Assembly: GCA_023430365.1 (NCBI GenBank)
Contig: JAEZAS010000526.1
Span: 1 to 5,255, forward strand
DNA length: 5,255 bases
Source of the DNA: Planctomycetota bacterium
GTDB taxonomy: Bacteria > Planctomycetota > Planctomycetia > Pirellulales > Pirellulaceae
Direction: 5' to 3'
This document shows, one piece after another, positions 1 through 5,209 of this stretch. How positions within the stretch are numbered: position 1 is the first letter of the stretch; every line of letters begins with the position of its first letter. The position numbers and the translations under genes were made by a program. Under the pieces are notes generated by a model. It saw only the letters and a program-made list of their open reading frames with translations, ran no database searches and was not told the DNA's origin.

Positions 1-967
1 CCCCCGACACGCCCTCGATCTCTTCCTCCTTCGGATCGAGTTTGGCGAGTTCCTCGACCGTCAGCCCTTCGAACAAGGCTGGAAAGCTGTAGTCACCCCC
101 CGCGTAGCCGACATACGGCTGATTGTCATAGCTCCTGCGTAGCGCAATGCCGACCGTCGTTCCATCGGGCCCCACGGCGACCAGCGTATCGGTCGGCCCT
201 TGGTACCCCATCACCGAATCGGCGGCGGGAGAGGTCCGAAACACCGCGCCGAGTTTCTTGCCCGCCTCATCCAGCGCCTCCAGCATGGCTGGCCGCTCTT
301 CGCTGGGGCTCAGTTCAACCACATCGGGGAAGAACTTTTGCGCTTCCGCGAGCGCGATCGGCTCGGGAAACTTGAGCGACGGCTTTTCGCCGCCGAGCCG
401 GTTCGTCACCGATTCGACAATCGCCAGGCTCGTCAGCGTCGCTCCGCTGACCGCATCGACGTCGGTCTTCACGCCCGCTTCGTCCCACTTCAGGCCGTTA
501 AACGCCTGGAGAAACCGCTGATCCTTGAGCACGTCGGCCACATGGTCGCGCGTGTCGCGGCTGCTCAGGATCTGCATGCCGACGATGCGATCGTCCGGCC
601 CAAACGCAATGAGCACATTGGTCGGCCCTGAATAGCCGACGATCTTGTCCCCCGCCGGCGAGGTCTGCACGAAGTAGCCGAGCTCTTTCCCGTCGGCATC
701 GAGCACATGCCGCTCGCCGCGGTCGACATCCCACTCCGAGATGCTCGCCGCCCCGGGAAAGAAGCCCTTTAGCTGCTCCACGCTGACTTCCGCCGCATCG
801 CGTCCCGCCTGCTGCGCCTGATAGCGCACATGCTGATCGCGGATGAGCCACACGATCGCAGCCAGCAGCGCAAGCCGGCACCCATGCACGACAAAGCCGC
901 GCCATTTCGAGCGCGGCTTTGCGAGTTTGCGAGCGTCAGGCTGAAACTTCGGCAGTTCGACGTTCAT
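1..967 (-). CDS. NosR/RnfG-type membrane-anchored protein with tandem FMN-binding domains, C-terminus cut by window edge
   Basis: I translated this frame by hand; it is open from ATG at 967 to base 1 (322 residues, no stop). A short basic N-terminus is followed by one hydrophobic segment (about residues 26-42), after which the chain should be extracytoplasmic. Two related units follow. Unit 1 (about 97-180) has QTSP, GYSGPT, GPDD and the motif DAVSGATLTS, where Asp171 and SGAT (174-177) fit the ApbE flavinylation pattern Dxx(S/T)GAT, so Thr177 is the likely covalent FMN site. Unit 2 (about 240-322) repeats RTSP, GYQGPT and GPDG, and reaches EGVSG at the window edge, with Glu in place of the Asp. 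The units match at about 20 of 42 aligned residues (102-143 against 245-286). In NosR/NirI-like proteins such domains precede membrane and 4Fe-4S electron-transfer modules, which may lie outside the window. There is no clear Shine-Dalgarno; a GTG at 1015 is an alternative start. Family confident, exact role unknown. Confidence 0.85.
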   Translation of the reverse strand, partial: MNVELPKFQPDARKLAKPRSKWRGFVVHGCRLALLAAIVWLIRDQHVRYQAQQAGRDAAEVSVEQLKGFFPGAASISEWDVDRGERHVLDADGKELGYFVQTSPAGDKIVGYSGPTNVLIAFGPDDRIVGMQILSSRDTRDHVADVLKDQRFLQAFNGLKWDEAGVKTDVDAVSGATLTSLAIVESVTNRLGGEKPSLKFPEPIALAEAQKFFPDVVELSPSEERPAMLEALDEAGKKLGAVFRTSPAADSVMGYQGPTDTLVAVGPDGTTVGIALRRSYDNQPYVGYAGGDYSFPALFEGLTVEELAKLDPKEEEIEGVSG

Positions 968-1034
968 CGAAGCGCGGGGCAGGGGGGCGACCGGCCGTGG
1001 CGACAAGCGTTTCACTCTTGCCGCCGTGGTTCCT

Positions 1035-1055
1035 GAACAGGCCCGACGCCTGTTC
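1035..1055. terminator. perfect 8-bp hairpin between the two minus-strand flavoprotein genes
   Basis: GAACAGGC (1035-1042) and GCCTGTTC (1048-1055) are perfect inverted repeats around a 5-nt loop. They lie in the 132-bp gap between the oxidoreductase stop and the FMN-protein start. No T-run follows on either strand, so this is not a canonical intrinsic terminator. It could attenuate, stabilise the 3' end of the upstream message, or be one more of the hairpins common in this window. A smaller inverted repeat, GAGC/GCTC with a 6-nt loop, lies at 1075-1088, just beyond the oxidoreductase stop. Nothing else is evident in the gap. Confidence 0.35.
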
Positions 1056-1099
1056 CAAGCATCACCCCATTGCCGAGCTTTTGTGCTCCAGGGACTGAG

Positions 1100-3382
1100 C
1101 TACTTCGCCTCGGCAGGGACCAACTGCACGGCATCGGCGTGGACGTTGCCTCCCGCCTTGTCCGTCGAGAGGGTCACCGAGACCGTTTCGCCCGCCTTCA
1201 GGTCGACGTTGCCCAGCGAGATGAAGCCGCCGTCGACCGGCGGCTTCTCCTTCATGTTCACCGCATGGCGAACTTCCTTCTCGCCCGCTTTCACGACCAC
1301 CGGAACCGTGGCGCCTCGGTTCTCGTGGGGCTGATAGGCGATGCGCAGGTCGTAGCGCCCCGCCTTCTCGGCCTTCACGTCGAAACGAATCGACGCACCG
1401 GTGTTCGGGCTGGCGTAGAGATAGCCGTAGCCGACGTATCCCTTGAGCCCTTCGCCGTGCGTCCAGTTGCCGCTGCGGACCGCTTTCACGTCGTCGACGA
1501 CGATCCCCTTCAGCGAAGCCGGATCGAGCCCGGTCGGCGGGCCTTCGGCGCGAGCGACCGGCACGTTGTCCGGAATCACGATCTCGCTGGTCACCGTTTC
1601 GCGGCGCGACTTGCCCGGCAGGTGGAGCAGCTTCTTGAGTTCGTCGAGGTGATCCTCGTACACATCCCGCGGCAGACAGTCCTCGGCCACGCAGATCGAC
1701 GCCGCCTTGCCGACGACTTCGCCCATCATGCCGCAAGTCTTCATCACGCGCGTGGTTCCGAGCGCCTCATGCGTCACGCTGATGCAGCGCCCCGCCATGA
1801 ACAGGTTCGGCACGTTGCGGCTGTAGAAGCAGCGATACGGAACCGGATAGCCGAACATCCGATCGATCCGGAAATCGTGCTCCGCAATCGAGATGAACGG
1901 GTTGTCCGGAAACTTCTTGGCGAACTGCTTCTTGGGATAGTGCAGGTCGATCGACCAGGTGCTCGGCACCGTGCCGTCGTCGTACTTTTTCTTGTTGATT
2001 ATGTCGTCCTGAGTCAGAACCAGGTCCCCCATCAAACGCCGCGACTCGCGCGGACCGCCGACGAACGCCACCCAGGTGAGCTCCGCCGTGCGATGCTTGT
2101 CCTTGCCGTCGCGGTTTTTCATCGCGTTGAACGCGCCGTACACCGCGCGCAGGTTCCAGTCGCGAATGGCTTCCGCGTCCTGCAGCGGGTCCTTGTCGAA
2201 ACCGCTTTCCCAGAACCACTGGCCGTGGTGATCGACCGGATACGGGAAATCCTTCATCGTCAGATCGAGCGCCCACGGCGTCTCGGGAAACTCGGTCGGC
2301 TTGTCGTTCTCGCCCCAGGTCCACATGTTGCTCATGCCCATGCGCCCTTCGGGAGTCATCTCCCAGTCGGCGCCGGCCAGGTAGCCGATCGTGCCGTGTC
2401 CGGTGCAGTCGACAAACAGTTTGCCTTCGAACCTGGTGTGCTGGCTCGTACGGGTGTCGAACGCCGTGACCGAACCGATCTTGCCCCCTTCCTTGTCCAC
2501 CTTGTAGGCGTGGTGGTTCAGGAACAGGTCGATGTTCTTCTCGGCCTGAACGACTTGCTCCTTCTTCTCGTCGCCGAACTCTTCGGCCCGGCCGGGAGAC
2601 TTGGTCGCCTTGTCGGCGAATTCTTCGATGATCTCACCGATCCGCGGATACTCACCGCGGCGGATCAGCCCCATCGCCCAGACGCGGACTTCGCTCGAAC
2701 CGTTGCCACCGAGCACCGGGCGGTCCTGAATCAGGGCCACTTTGCAACCCATGCGGGCCGCCGAGATGGCGGCGCCCATGCCCGAGTAGCCACCGCCGAC
2801 CACGACCAGGTCGTAGCCTTTGCGGACTTCGGGTTCGTCCTTGAGGCCCAGCAGATCGCGGCGCCACGGAGGCAGCACGGCCCCTTCGTTCGGCGGAATC
2901 GCGTTGGCATCAGTCGTGAAATAGATCGCGTCGCAACGGCCGTCGAAACCGGTCAGGTCCTTCAGCGACAGCTTCACCTTCTCCTGGGTGATTTCCACCG
3001 TGCCGCCGTCGTGCCACGACCAGTCTTTGCCCTTGGTGCCAAAGGTCTCTTTCAGCGGCTTGCCGTCGATCAGCAGTTGAAACTTGCCCGGCGAACCTTC
3101 CGCGCCCCAGCGAGCGACCCAATCCTTCGTCCGCACGAACACCTTGTACTCGCCCGTCGCCGGGAACGTGACTTCGGTCGTCGCGTCAGCCACCGGCTTG
3201 CCCAGGCCGTGCGCGAGCAGGTAGGGGGAGCCCATTTCCTGGATGAACTGAGTGTCGAGCGACCAGCCGCCATGCTGCTCGAAGCTTTCCGCTTCGACTA
3301 GCACCTCGTCAGCCGCCGTTGCGACGCTCGCCGCCATAACCAGCGACCACACGGCCGCCCAAGCCCAAAACGCACGCTGCAT
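1100..3382 (-). CDS. exported FAD-dependent oxidoreductase flanked by beta-sandwich (golvesin/CBM-like) domains
   Basis: This is a complete 760-residue protein. Residues 1-23 form a Sec signal peptide (hydrophobic core 4-20, ATA before the likely cut at 23/24), so it acts outside the cytoplasmic membrane. Residues about 26-155 look like a carbohydrate-binding-type beta-sandwich (opening VEAESF, with FPATGEYKVFVRT at 73-85). The catalytic part starts with the FAD dinucleotide-binding motif VVVGGGYSGMGAA (193-205), then RPVLGGNGSSEVRVWA (221-236), VDCTGHGTIGYLAGA (324-338) and NLFMAGRCISVTHEALG (526-542), the usual signatures of the FAD_oxidored family. Residues about 620-757 resemble the golvesin C-terminal domain (VDDVKAVRSGNW, then AGRYDLRIAY). 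Homologues are sometimes named xanthan lyase because of that domain, but the core is a flavoenzyme; the substrate is unknown and a surface glycan is only a guess. GAGGA 8 nt upstream supports the ATG. A possible -10 box lies further upstream. The FMN-binding gene follows on the same strand. Confidence 0.93.
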   Translation of the reverse strand: MQRAFWAWAAVWSLVMAASVATAADEVLVEAESFEQHGGWSLDTQFIQEMGSPYLLAHGLGKPVADATTEVTFPATGEYKVFVRTKDWVARWGAEGSPGKFQLLIDGKPLKETFGTKGKDWSWHDGGTVEITQEKVKLSLKDLTGFDGRCDAIYFTTDANAIPPNEGAVLPPWRRDLLGLKDEPEVRKGYDLVVVGGGYSGMGAAISAARMGCKVALIQDRPVLGGNGSSEVRVWAMGLIRRGEYPRIGEIIEEFADKATKSPGRAEEFGDEKKEQVVQAEKNIDLFLNHHAYKVDKEGGKIGSVTAFDTRTSQHTRFEGKLFVDCTGHGTIGYLAGADWEMTPEGRMGMSNMWTWGENDKPTEFPETPWALDLTMKDFPYPVDHHGQWFWESGFDKDPLQDAEAIRDWNLRAVYGAFNAMKNRDGKDKHRTAELTWVAFVGGPRESRRLMGDLVLTQDDIINKKKYDDGTVPSTWSIDLHYPKKQFAKKFPDNPFISIAEHDFRIDRMFGYPVPYRCFYSRNVPNLFMAGRCISVTHEALGTTRVMKTCGMMGEVVGKAASICVAEDCLPRDVYEDHLDELKKLLHLPGKSRRETVTSEIVIPDNVPVARAEGPPTGLDPASLKGIVVDDVKAVRSGNWTHGEGLKGYVGYGYLYASPNTGASIRFDVKAEKAGRYDLRIAYQPHENRGATVPVVVKAGEKEVRHAVNMKEKPPVDGGFISLGNVDLKAGETVSVTLSTDKAGGNVHADAVQLVPAEAK

Positions 3383-3390
3383 GAAACCGT

Positions 3391-3395
3391 TCCTC
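3391..3395 (-). promoter_or_regulatory. Shine-Dalgarno of the FAD oxidoreductase gene
   Basis: On the minus strand GAGGA stands 8 nt before the ATG at 3382. It is one of the few clear ribosome binding sites in the window, and it fixes the start so that the protein opens directly with the signal peptide. Confidence 0.7.
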
Positions 3396-3441
3396 GCCCA
3401 AGAACTCGAACCTGTCGCCTCCGCCGGCGACCGAACCTCTC

Positions 3442-3447
3442 AGTATA
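3442..3447 (-). promoter_or_regulatory. possible -10 box for the FAD oxidoreductase gene
   Basis: The minus strand reads TATACT here, five of six bases of TATAAT, which would give a 5' untranslated region of about 50 nt. The best -35 at 17-bp spacing is TTCCTT, a weak match. A 6-bp inverted repeat (GTCGCC/GGCGAC, 3414-3431) would fall inside the leader. The call rests on the hexamer, its position and the AT content within a GC-rich spacer. Confidence 0.35.
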
Positions 3448-3479
3448 GACCACCCCGGCGACCAAAGGAATCTTCCGTA

Positions 3480-3500
3480 GGTTAGGCTTCCAGCCTGACC
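3480..3500. repeat. imperfect 9-bp hairpin, REP-like
   Basis: GGTTAGGCT (3480-3488) and AGCCTGACC (3492-3500) pair at eight of nine positions around the 3-nt loop TCC, the odd pair being a G-T type. Very similar GTCAGGCTGGAAGCC-type palindromes occur, as I remember, between genes in planctomycetes, which would make this a dispersed intergenic repeat. That recollection is unchecked. Confidence 0.55.
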
Positions 3501-3515
3501 GGACCTCCGGTGGGG

Positions 3516-3550
3516 AATGACCAAGGACCAAATCCCAATGCCCAACGACG
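3516..3550. repeat. five tandem degenerate heptamers (consensus AAtGaCC)
   Basis: Five consecutive 7-bp units run without gaps in 35 bp: 3516-3522 AATGACC, 3523-3529 AAGGACC, 3530-3536 AAATCCC, 3537-3543 AATGCCC and 3544-3550, the last being the most diverged. Every unit starts with AA, and the first four end in CC. A 7-bp period is incompatible with a stable coding repeat (it shifts frame each unit). The layout recalls the heptameric STRR repeats of filamentous cyanobacteria, but no common origin is implied. Confidence 0.65.
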
Positions 3551-3563
3551 GCAGTCGAGCGCC

Positions 3564-3593
3564 CCTGCATCAGCATTGATCGATGAGTGCAGG
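3564..3593. repeat. bulged 9-bp hairpin
   Basis: CCTGCA plus TCA (3564-3572) pairs with TGA (3584-3586) and TGCAGG (3588-3593), leaving one bulged G at 3587 and an 11-nt loop. It follows the heptamer tract by 13 bp. It has no T-run, so terminator function is not supported. Confidence 0.4.
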
Positions 3594-3611
3594 CCCCGCC
3601 AAGTATTGCTC

Positions 3612-3625
3612 CGCGGTTCGCCGCG
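3612..3625. repeat. short GC hairpin with TTCG loop
   Basis: CGCGG (3612-3616) and CCGCG (3621-3625) enclose TTCG. The closing pair is G-C, not the C-G of the extra-stable UUCG tetraloop, so it is an ordinary small GC hairpin. Confidence 0.35.
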
Positions 3626-3686
3626 ACGGTACCCTGATCCCAAGCAACGCAGCTCCCCAAGCGTCAGCCGACGCCCTCGAAAGCAG

Positions 3687-3707
3687 CCGGAGGCGAACCG
3701 CCTCCGG
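3687..3707. repeat. perfect 9-bp GC-rich hairpin
   Basis: CCGGAGGCG (3687-3695) and CGCCTCCGG (3699-3707) are perfect inverted repeats around the 3-nt loop AAC. This is the strongest simple hairpin in the spacer. No T-run follows on either strand. It may be a REP-type element or a transcription or mRNA-end barrier between the divergent units. Confidence 0.55.
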
Positions 3708-3735
3708 GCCGCCCCGCGCGAAGACGAAGCCAAAA

Positions 3736-3824
3736 GCGAATTCCCGTAGCTGAATTCGCCAGAATTCAGAAGCTCCGCAAGTCGACCATCCAAGCAAACG
3801 CCTCTGAACTCTGGCGAATTCAGC
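3736..3824. repeat. nested GAATTC palindromes forming a 22-bp inverted repeat
   Basis: Four GAATTC hexamers lie within 84 bp (3738, 3752, 3762, 3816). The arms 3749-3770 and 3803-3824 are inverted copies matching at 21 of 22 bases, with 32 bp between them. The left arm is itself a hairpin: CTGAATTC and GAATTCAG (3750-3757, 3762-3769) around GCCA. In the right arm the same inner palindrome has one mismatch. A third overlapping palindrome pairs GCGAATTC (3736-3743) with GAATTCGC (3752-3759). The element ends 17 bp before the ATG at 3842, so it sits where an operator or a leader structure would be; it may equally be a dispersed intergenic repeat. Confidence 0.65.
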
Positions 3825-3841
3825 GACGCGAAGGCCAGCCA

Positions 3842-4282
3842 ATGAACTCAACGCTTCGACGCTACTGGCCCGCGGTCGCTCTCGTCCTTGTGGTCGCTGT
3901 GGTTCTCACCGCCGCCTGGTGGATTGTGCGGCCCAAGTGGGCGGCCGAGCAGTTTGGCGAATTGCTCGCTCAGGGGAAAATCGAGGAAGCCGCCGCGATG
4001 CTGGCCCTCCCGTCAGCGCTTCGCGAAGACGCTGCCGGCAACCTCGTGATCACCGACCGTCGCGGCCAGGCTTCCACCTTCGCCCCAGGAGAATTGCCGC
4101 TGGAGCGAGTCCACCTGATCTACTATCAACCCCGCCCTGCCGTTAGCGACTACTTTGCCGGCCGCTACTACTTCCCCCTGGCATCCGCGGGCCCGGACGT
4201 TCAAAGCGAATCGAAAGAGCCTCGCGTGGTTTCGACCATTGCCACGGCACGGGGAATCGTCATTAGCGCCATTTCGCATTGA
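3842..4282 (+). CDS. membrane-anchored hypothetical protein
   Basis: A 146-residue protein I do not recognise. A short basic N-terminus (RR at 6-7) precedes one strong hydrophobic segment at about 10-29, ending in WWIV and Arg30, so it is a signal anchor or uncleaved signal. The remainder is probably extracytoplasmic. Residues about 31-56 (AAEQFGELLAQGKIEEAAAML) look like a helical segment of the kind seen in small domains that accumulate over a few helices; the rest is mixed, with a Tyr-rich stretch (IYYQPRP near 93-99, GRYYFPL near 107-113). No catalytic motif is visible. GAAGG at 3830-3834, 7 nt before the ATG, supports the start. It is transcribed away from the oxidoreductase, directly behind the GAATTC inverted repeat. 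The frame and N-terminus look real; the function is open. Confidence 0.75.
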   Translation: MNSTLRRYWPAVALVLVVAVVLTAAWWIVRPKWAAEQFGELLAQGKIEEAAAMLALPSALREDAAGNLVITDRRGQASTFAPGELPLERVHLIYYQPRPAVSDYFAGRYYFPLASAGPDVQSESKEPRVVSTIATARGIVISAISH

Positions 4283-4306
4283 AGGCGCATTAAGGTTGAG
4301 AATCTC

Positions 4307-4536
4307 ATGGCCACAGAGAAGCCTGTTTGTCCGTATTGTCAGCAAGACTACGTCGTCGATGCCTTAGTTGTCGCAACGCGAGAGCCTGTAAAGGTCTGCC
4401 TCGAATGCGATACTCTTTGGACGACTTCAGAGCCCGTAAGCGACCAACGGGAACCAATTTCGACAACTTCGTAAAGAACCGTGGACTCCCCAACTTGTGG
4501 CCCAACGGATTGGAATTCACTTCCGATTCGCCGTGA
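4307..4536 (+). pseudogene. small zinc-ribbon protein interrupted by a one-base frameshift
   Basis: The frame from ATG 4307 gives 55 residues to a stop at 4472-4474 and carries two cysteine pairs, CPYC (8-11) and CLEC (31-34), followed by DTLW (35-38): a zinc ribbon. Small bacterial proteins of this type, as I recall them, continue with a sentence like G-NFE-FMK--GL--LW. That continuation is present, but one frame over: GTNFDNFVKNRGLPNLW, encoded at 4450-4500, ending at the TGA 4534-4536. Rejoining by reading one base back (or adding one base) near 4447 gives a 76-residue product of typical length. So either a base was lost in the region 4421-4450 (true pseudogene) or the assembly has a one-base error. 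A programmed -1 shift is less likely because no XXXYYYZ slippery heptamer is visible there. It begins 24 bp after the previous stop, possibly in the same transcript. Zinc binding is inferred from the cysteines. Confidence 0.75.
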
Positions 4537-4610
4537 CCCGAGTCGCCACCGGAATAGAAGGCCAACCAAGCTAATGCAACACGGCTGAACAACACGGTGC
4601 TTAAAAACGG

Positions 4611-5012
4611 ATGAGTGAAGTGTCGGCAAGTCCCTTTGAGCGACTACATTTCTCGCCTGAGTTTCTGGCAGCGCGGAACGTGCGATTCTTTGAGCACGCC
4701 GACCGGAGCATCGTCGCGCCCGTCGATCTCGGTGTGCTATTCGTGATGGCGTTCTGGAGCGGGCCAGCACGCCAAGCATTTCAATCGCTTAAAGATCACT
4801 TATCGAGCGAAGACCCTTCGGGACAAATTGAATTACTGGTCGTGGACACGGATGGATGCCCGGACCTCTATCACGCGCCGTTTTTCCCTAATTCGTTGCG
4901 CGGGAGCGGGGAAACACTCTGGATTCATCGAGGTGAGCCGGTTTGTTGGCTCGGATACAAGCCGGAAGCTTACCCGCAGACGATTCGTTTACTGCTGAGC
5001 AGGGCGCAGTGA
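4611..5012 (+). CDS. thioredoxin-fold-like protein lacking the redox cysteines
   Basis: A 133-residue, probably cytoplasmic protein: no signal peptide or membrane segment. It reads like a thioredoxin fold: a hydrophobic strand GVLFVMAFW (41-49), directly followed by SGPA (50-53) where thioredoxin has CGPC, a helix (about 54-65), a strand with acidic end IELLVVDTDGCPDL (73-86), then a late strand and turn TLWIHRGEPVCWLGY (102-116) like the LxxFKxGxxV of thioredoxins, and a final helix. Both active-site cysteines are replaced, by Ser50 and Ala53, and the usual cis-Pro position seems to be Glu101, so disulfide exchange is not expected. Cys83 and Cys112 remain but are not a CXXC pair. An in-frame TAA at 4602 limits the start to ATG 4611 (or GTG 4620); no clear Shine-Dalgarno is present. 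A binding or adaptor role, or an immunity protein, would be conceivable. No family name can be assigned from sight. Confidence 0.75.
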   Translation: MSEVSASPFERLHFSPEFLAARNVRFFEHADRSIVAPVDLGVLFVMAFWSGPARQAFQSLKDHLSSEDPSGQIELLVVDTDGCPDLYHAPFFPNSLRGSGETLWIHRGEPVCWLGYKPEAYPQTIRLLLSRAQ

Positions 5013-5058
5013 CCAAGGGCGCCGTGGAGAATTGCCCTCTACCGGTCCGACGCAAAGC

Positions 5059-5088
5059 TTGACCCGCCATCCCCTTGCGGGATATAGT
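5059..5088 (+). promoter_or_regulatory. sigma-70-type promoter for the gene starting at 5210
   Basis: TTGACC (5059-5064, five of six against TTGACA) and TATAGT (5083-5088, five of six against TATAAT) are separated by 18 bp. The start of transcription would be near 5095, leaving a leader of about 115 nt. The spacer holds an inverted repeat CCCGC (5063-5067) / GCGGG (5077-5081) that overlaps the -35, a layout that could serve as an operator, though it may be chance in GC-rich DNA. This is the best promoter in the window, and it lies between the thioredoxin-like gene and the next start. Confidence 0.6.
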
Positions 5089-5091
5089 AAC

Positions 5092-5116
5092 GGTGCGATA
5101 GCTGAACCATTGCGCC
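5092..5116 (+). other. hairpin at the 5' end of the predicted leader
   Basis: As RNA, GGUGCGAU (5092-5099) pairs along its full length with AUUGCGCC (5109-5116), using two G-U pairs, around a 9-nt loop. It would start at or just before the predicted transcription start, where such stems protect messages. The rest of the 5013-5209 stretch is pyrimidine-rich (about 5130-5160) and holds no gene; I see no known riboswitch class. A weaker 5-bp stem, AGGGC/GCCCT at 5016-5038, follows the preceding stop without a T-run. Confidence 0.3.
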
Positions 5117-5209
5117 CGCATTTGGGGCAGTTTGTCGTCCCTCCACCTTTCCCGCCTCGATTGAGCCTGCTGTGTTGGTCACCGCCGACACGCCGCTCCG
5201 GTAAGTGAT

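Larger units (their letters stand above)
3383..3841. other. 459-bp divergent intergenic spacer carrying a repeat island
   Basis: This separates the minus-strand oxidoreductase from the plus-strand small genes. The first 100 bp hold the oxidoreductase leader and possible promoter. From 3480 to 3824 there is almost continuous repeat structure: hairpins, a heptamer tract and GAATTC palindromes, listed separately. Short open frames on both strands cross these repeats and encode Arg/Ser/Gly-rich low-complexity chains without a recognisable domain, so I call no gene. I see no convincing promoter for the plus-strand gene at 3842, although it must lie in or beside the repeats if that gene is transcribed from here. 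Confidence 0.75.

Noticed and set aside
1070..3301. A 743-residue open frame on the plus strand, antisense to nearly all of the FAD oxidoreductase.
   Set aside because: It is a shadow of GC-rich codon bias on the other strand. Its product is His/Arg/Val-rich without a domain, while the minus strand shows a signal peptide, FAD motifs and a Shine-Dalgarno.
3516..3550. A CRISPR array for the tandem repeat tract.
   Set aside because: The units are 7 bp, directly abutting and without spacers; no cas gene is present.
3482..3793. Minus-strand frame of 103 codons in the divergent spacer, and neighbouring frames on both strands.
   Set aside because: It crosses the heptamers and hairpins, encodes low-complexity Arg/Ser/Gly sequence and has no start signal; the frame is open only because the DNA is GC-rich.
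4439..4452. Programmed -1 ribosomal frameshifting in the zinc-ribbon gene.
   Set aside because: No slippery XXXYYYZ heptamer and no clear downstream stem are visible at the shift point; an indel or sequencing error is simpler.
4327..4536. A 69-codon frame beginning at ATG 4327 as an independent gene.
   Set aside because: Its first about 40 residues are out of frame with the zinc-ribbon cysteines and look like junk; only the last about 29 match the expected C-terminus of the frameshifted gene.
5016..5038. Intrinsic terminator after the thioredoxin-like gene.
   Set aside because: The stem is only 5 bp with a 13-nt loop, and no T-run follows.
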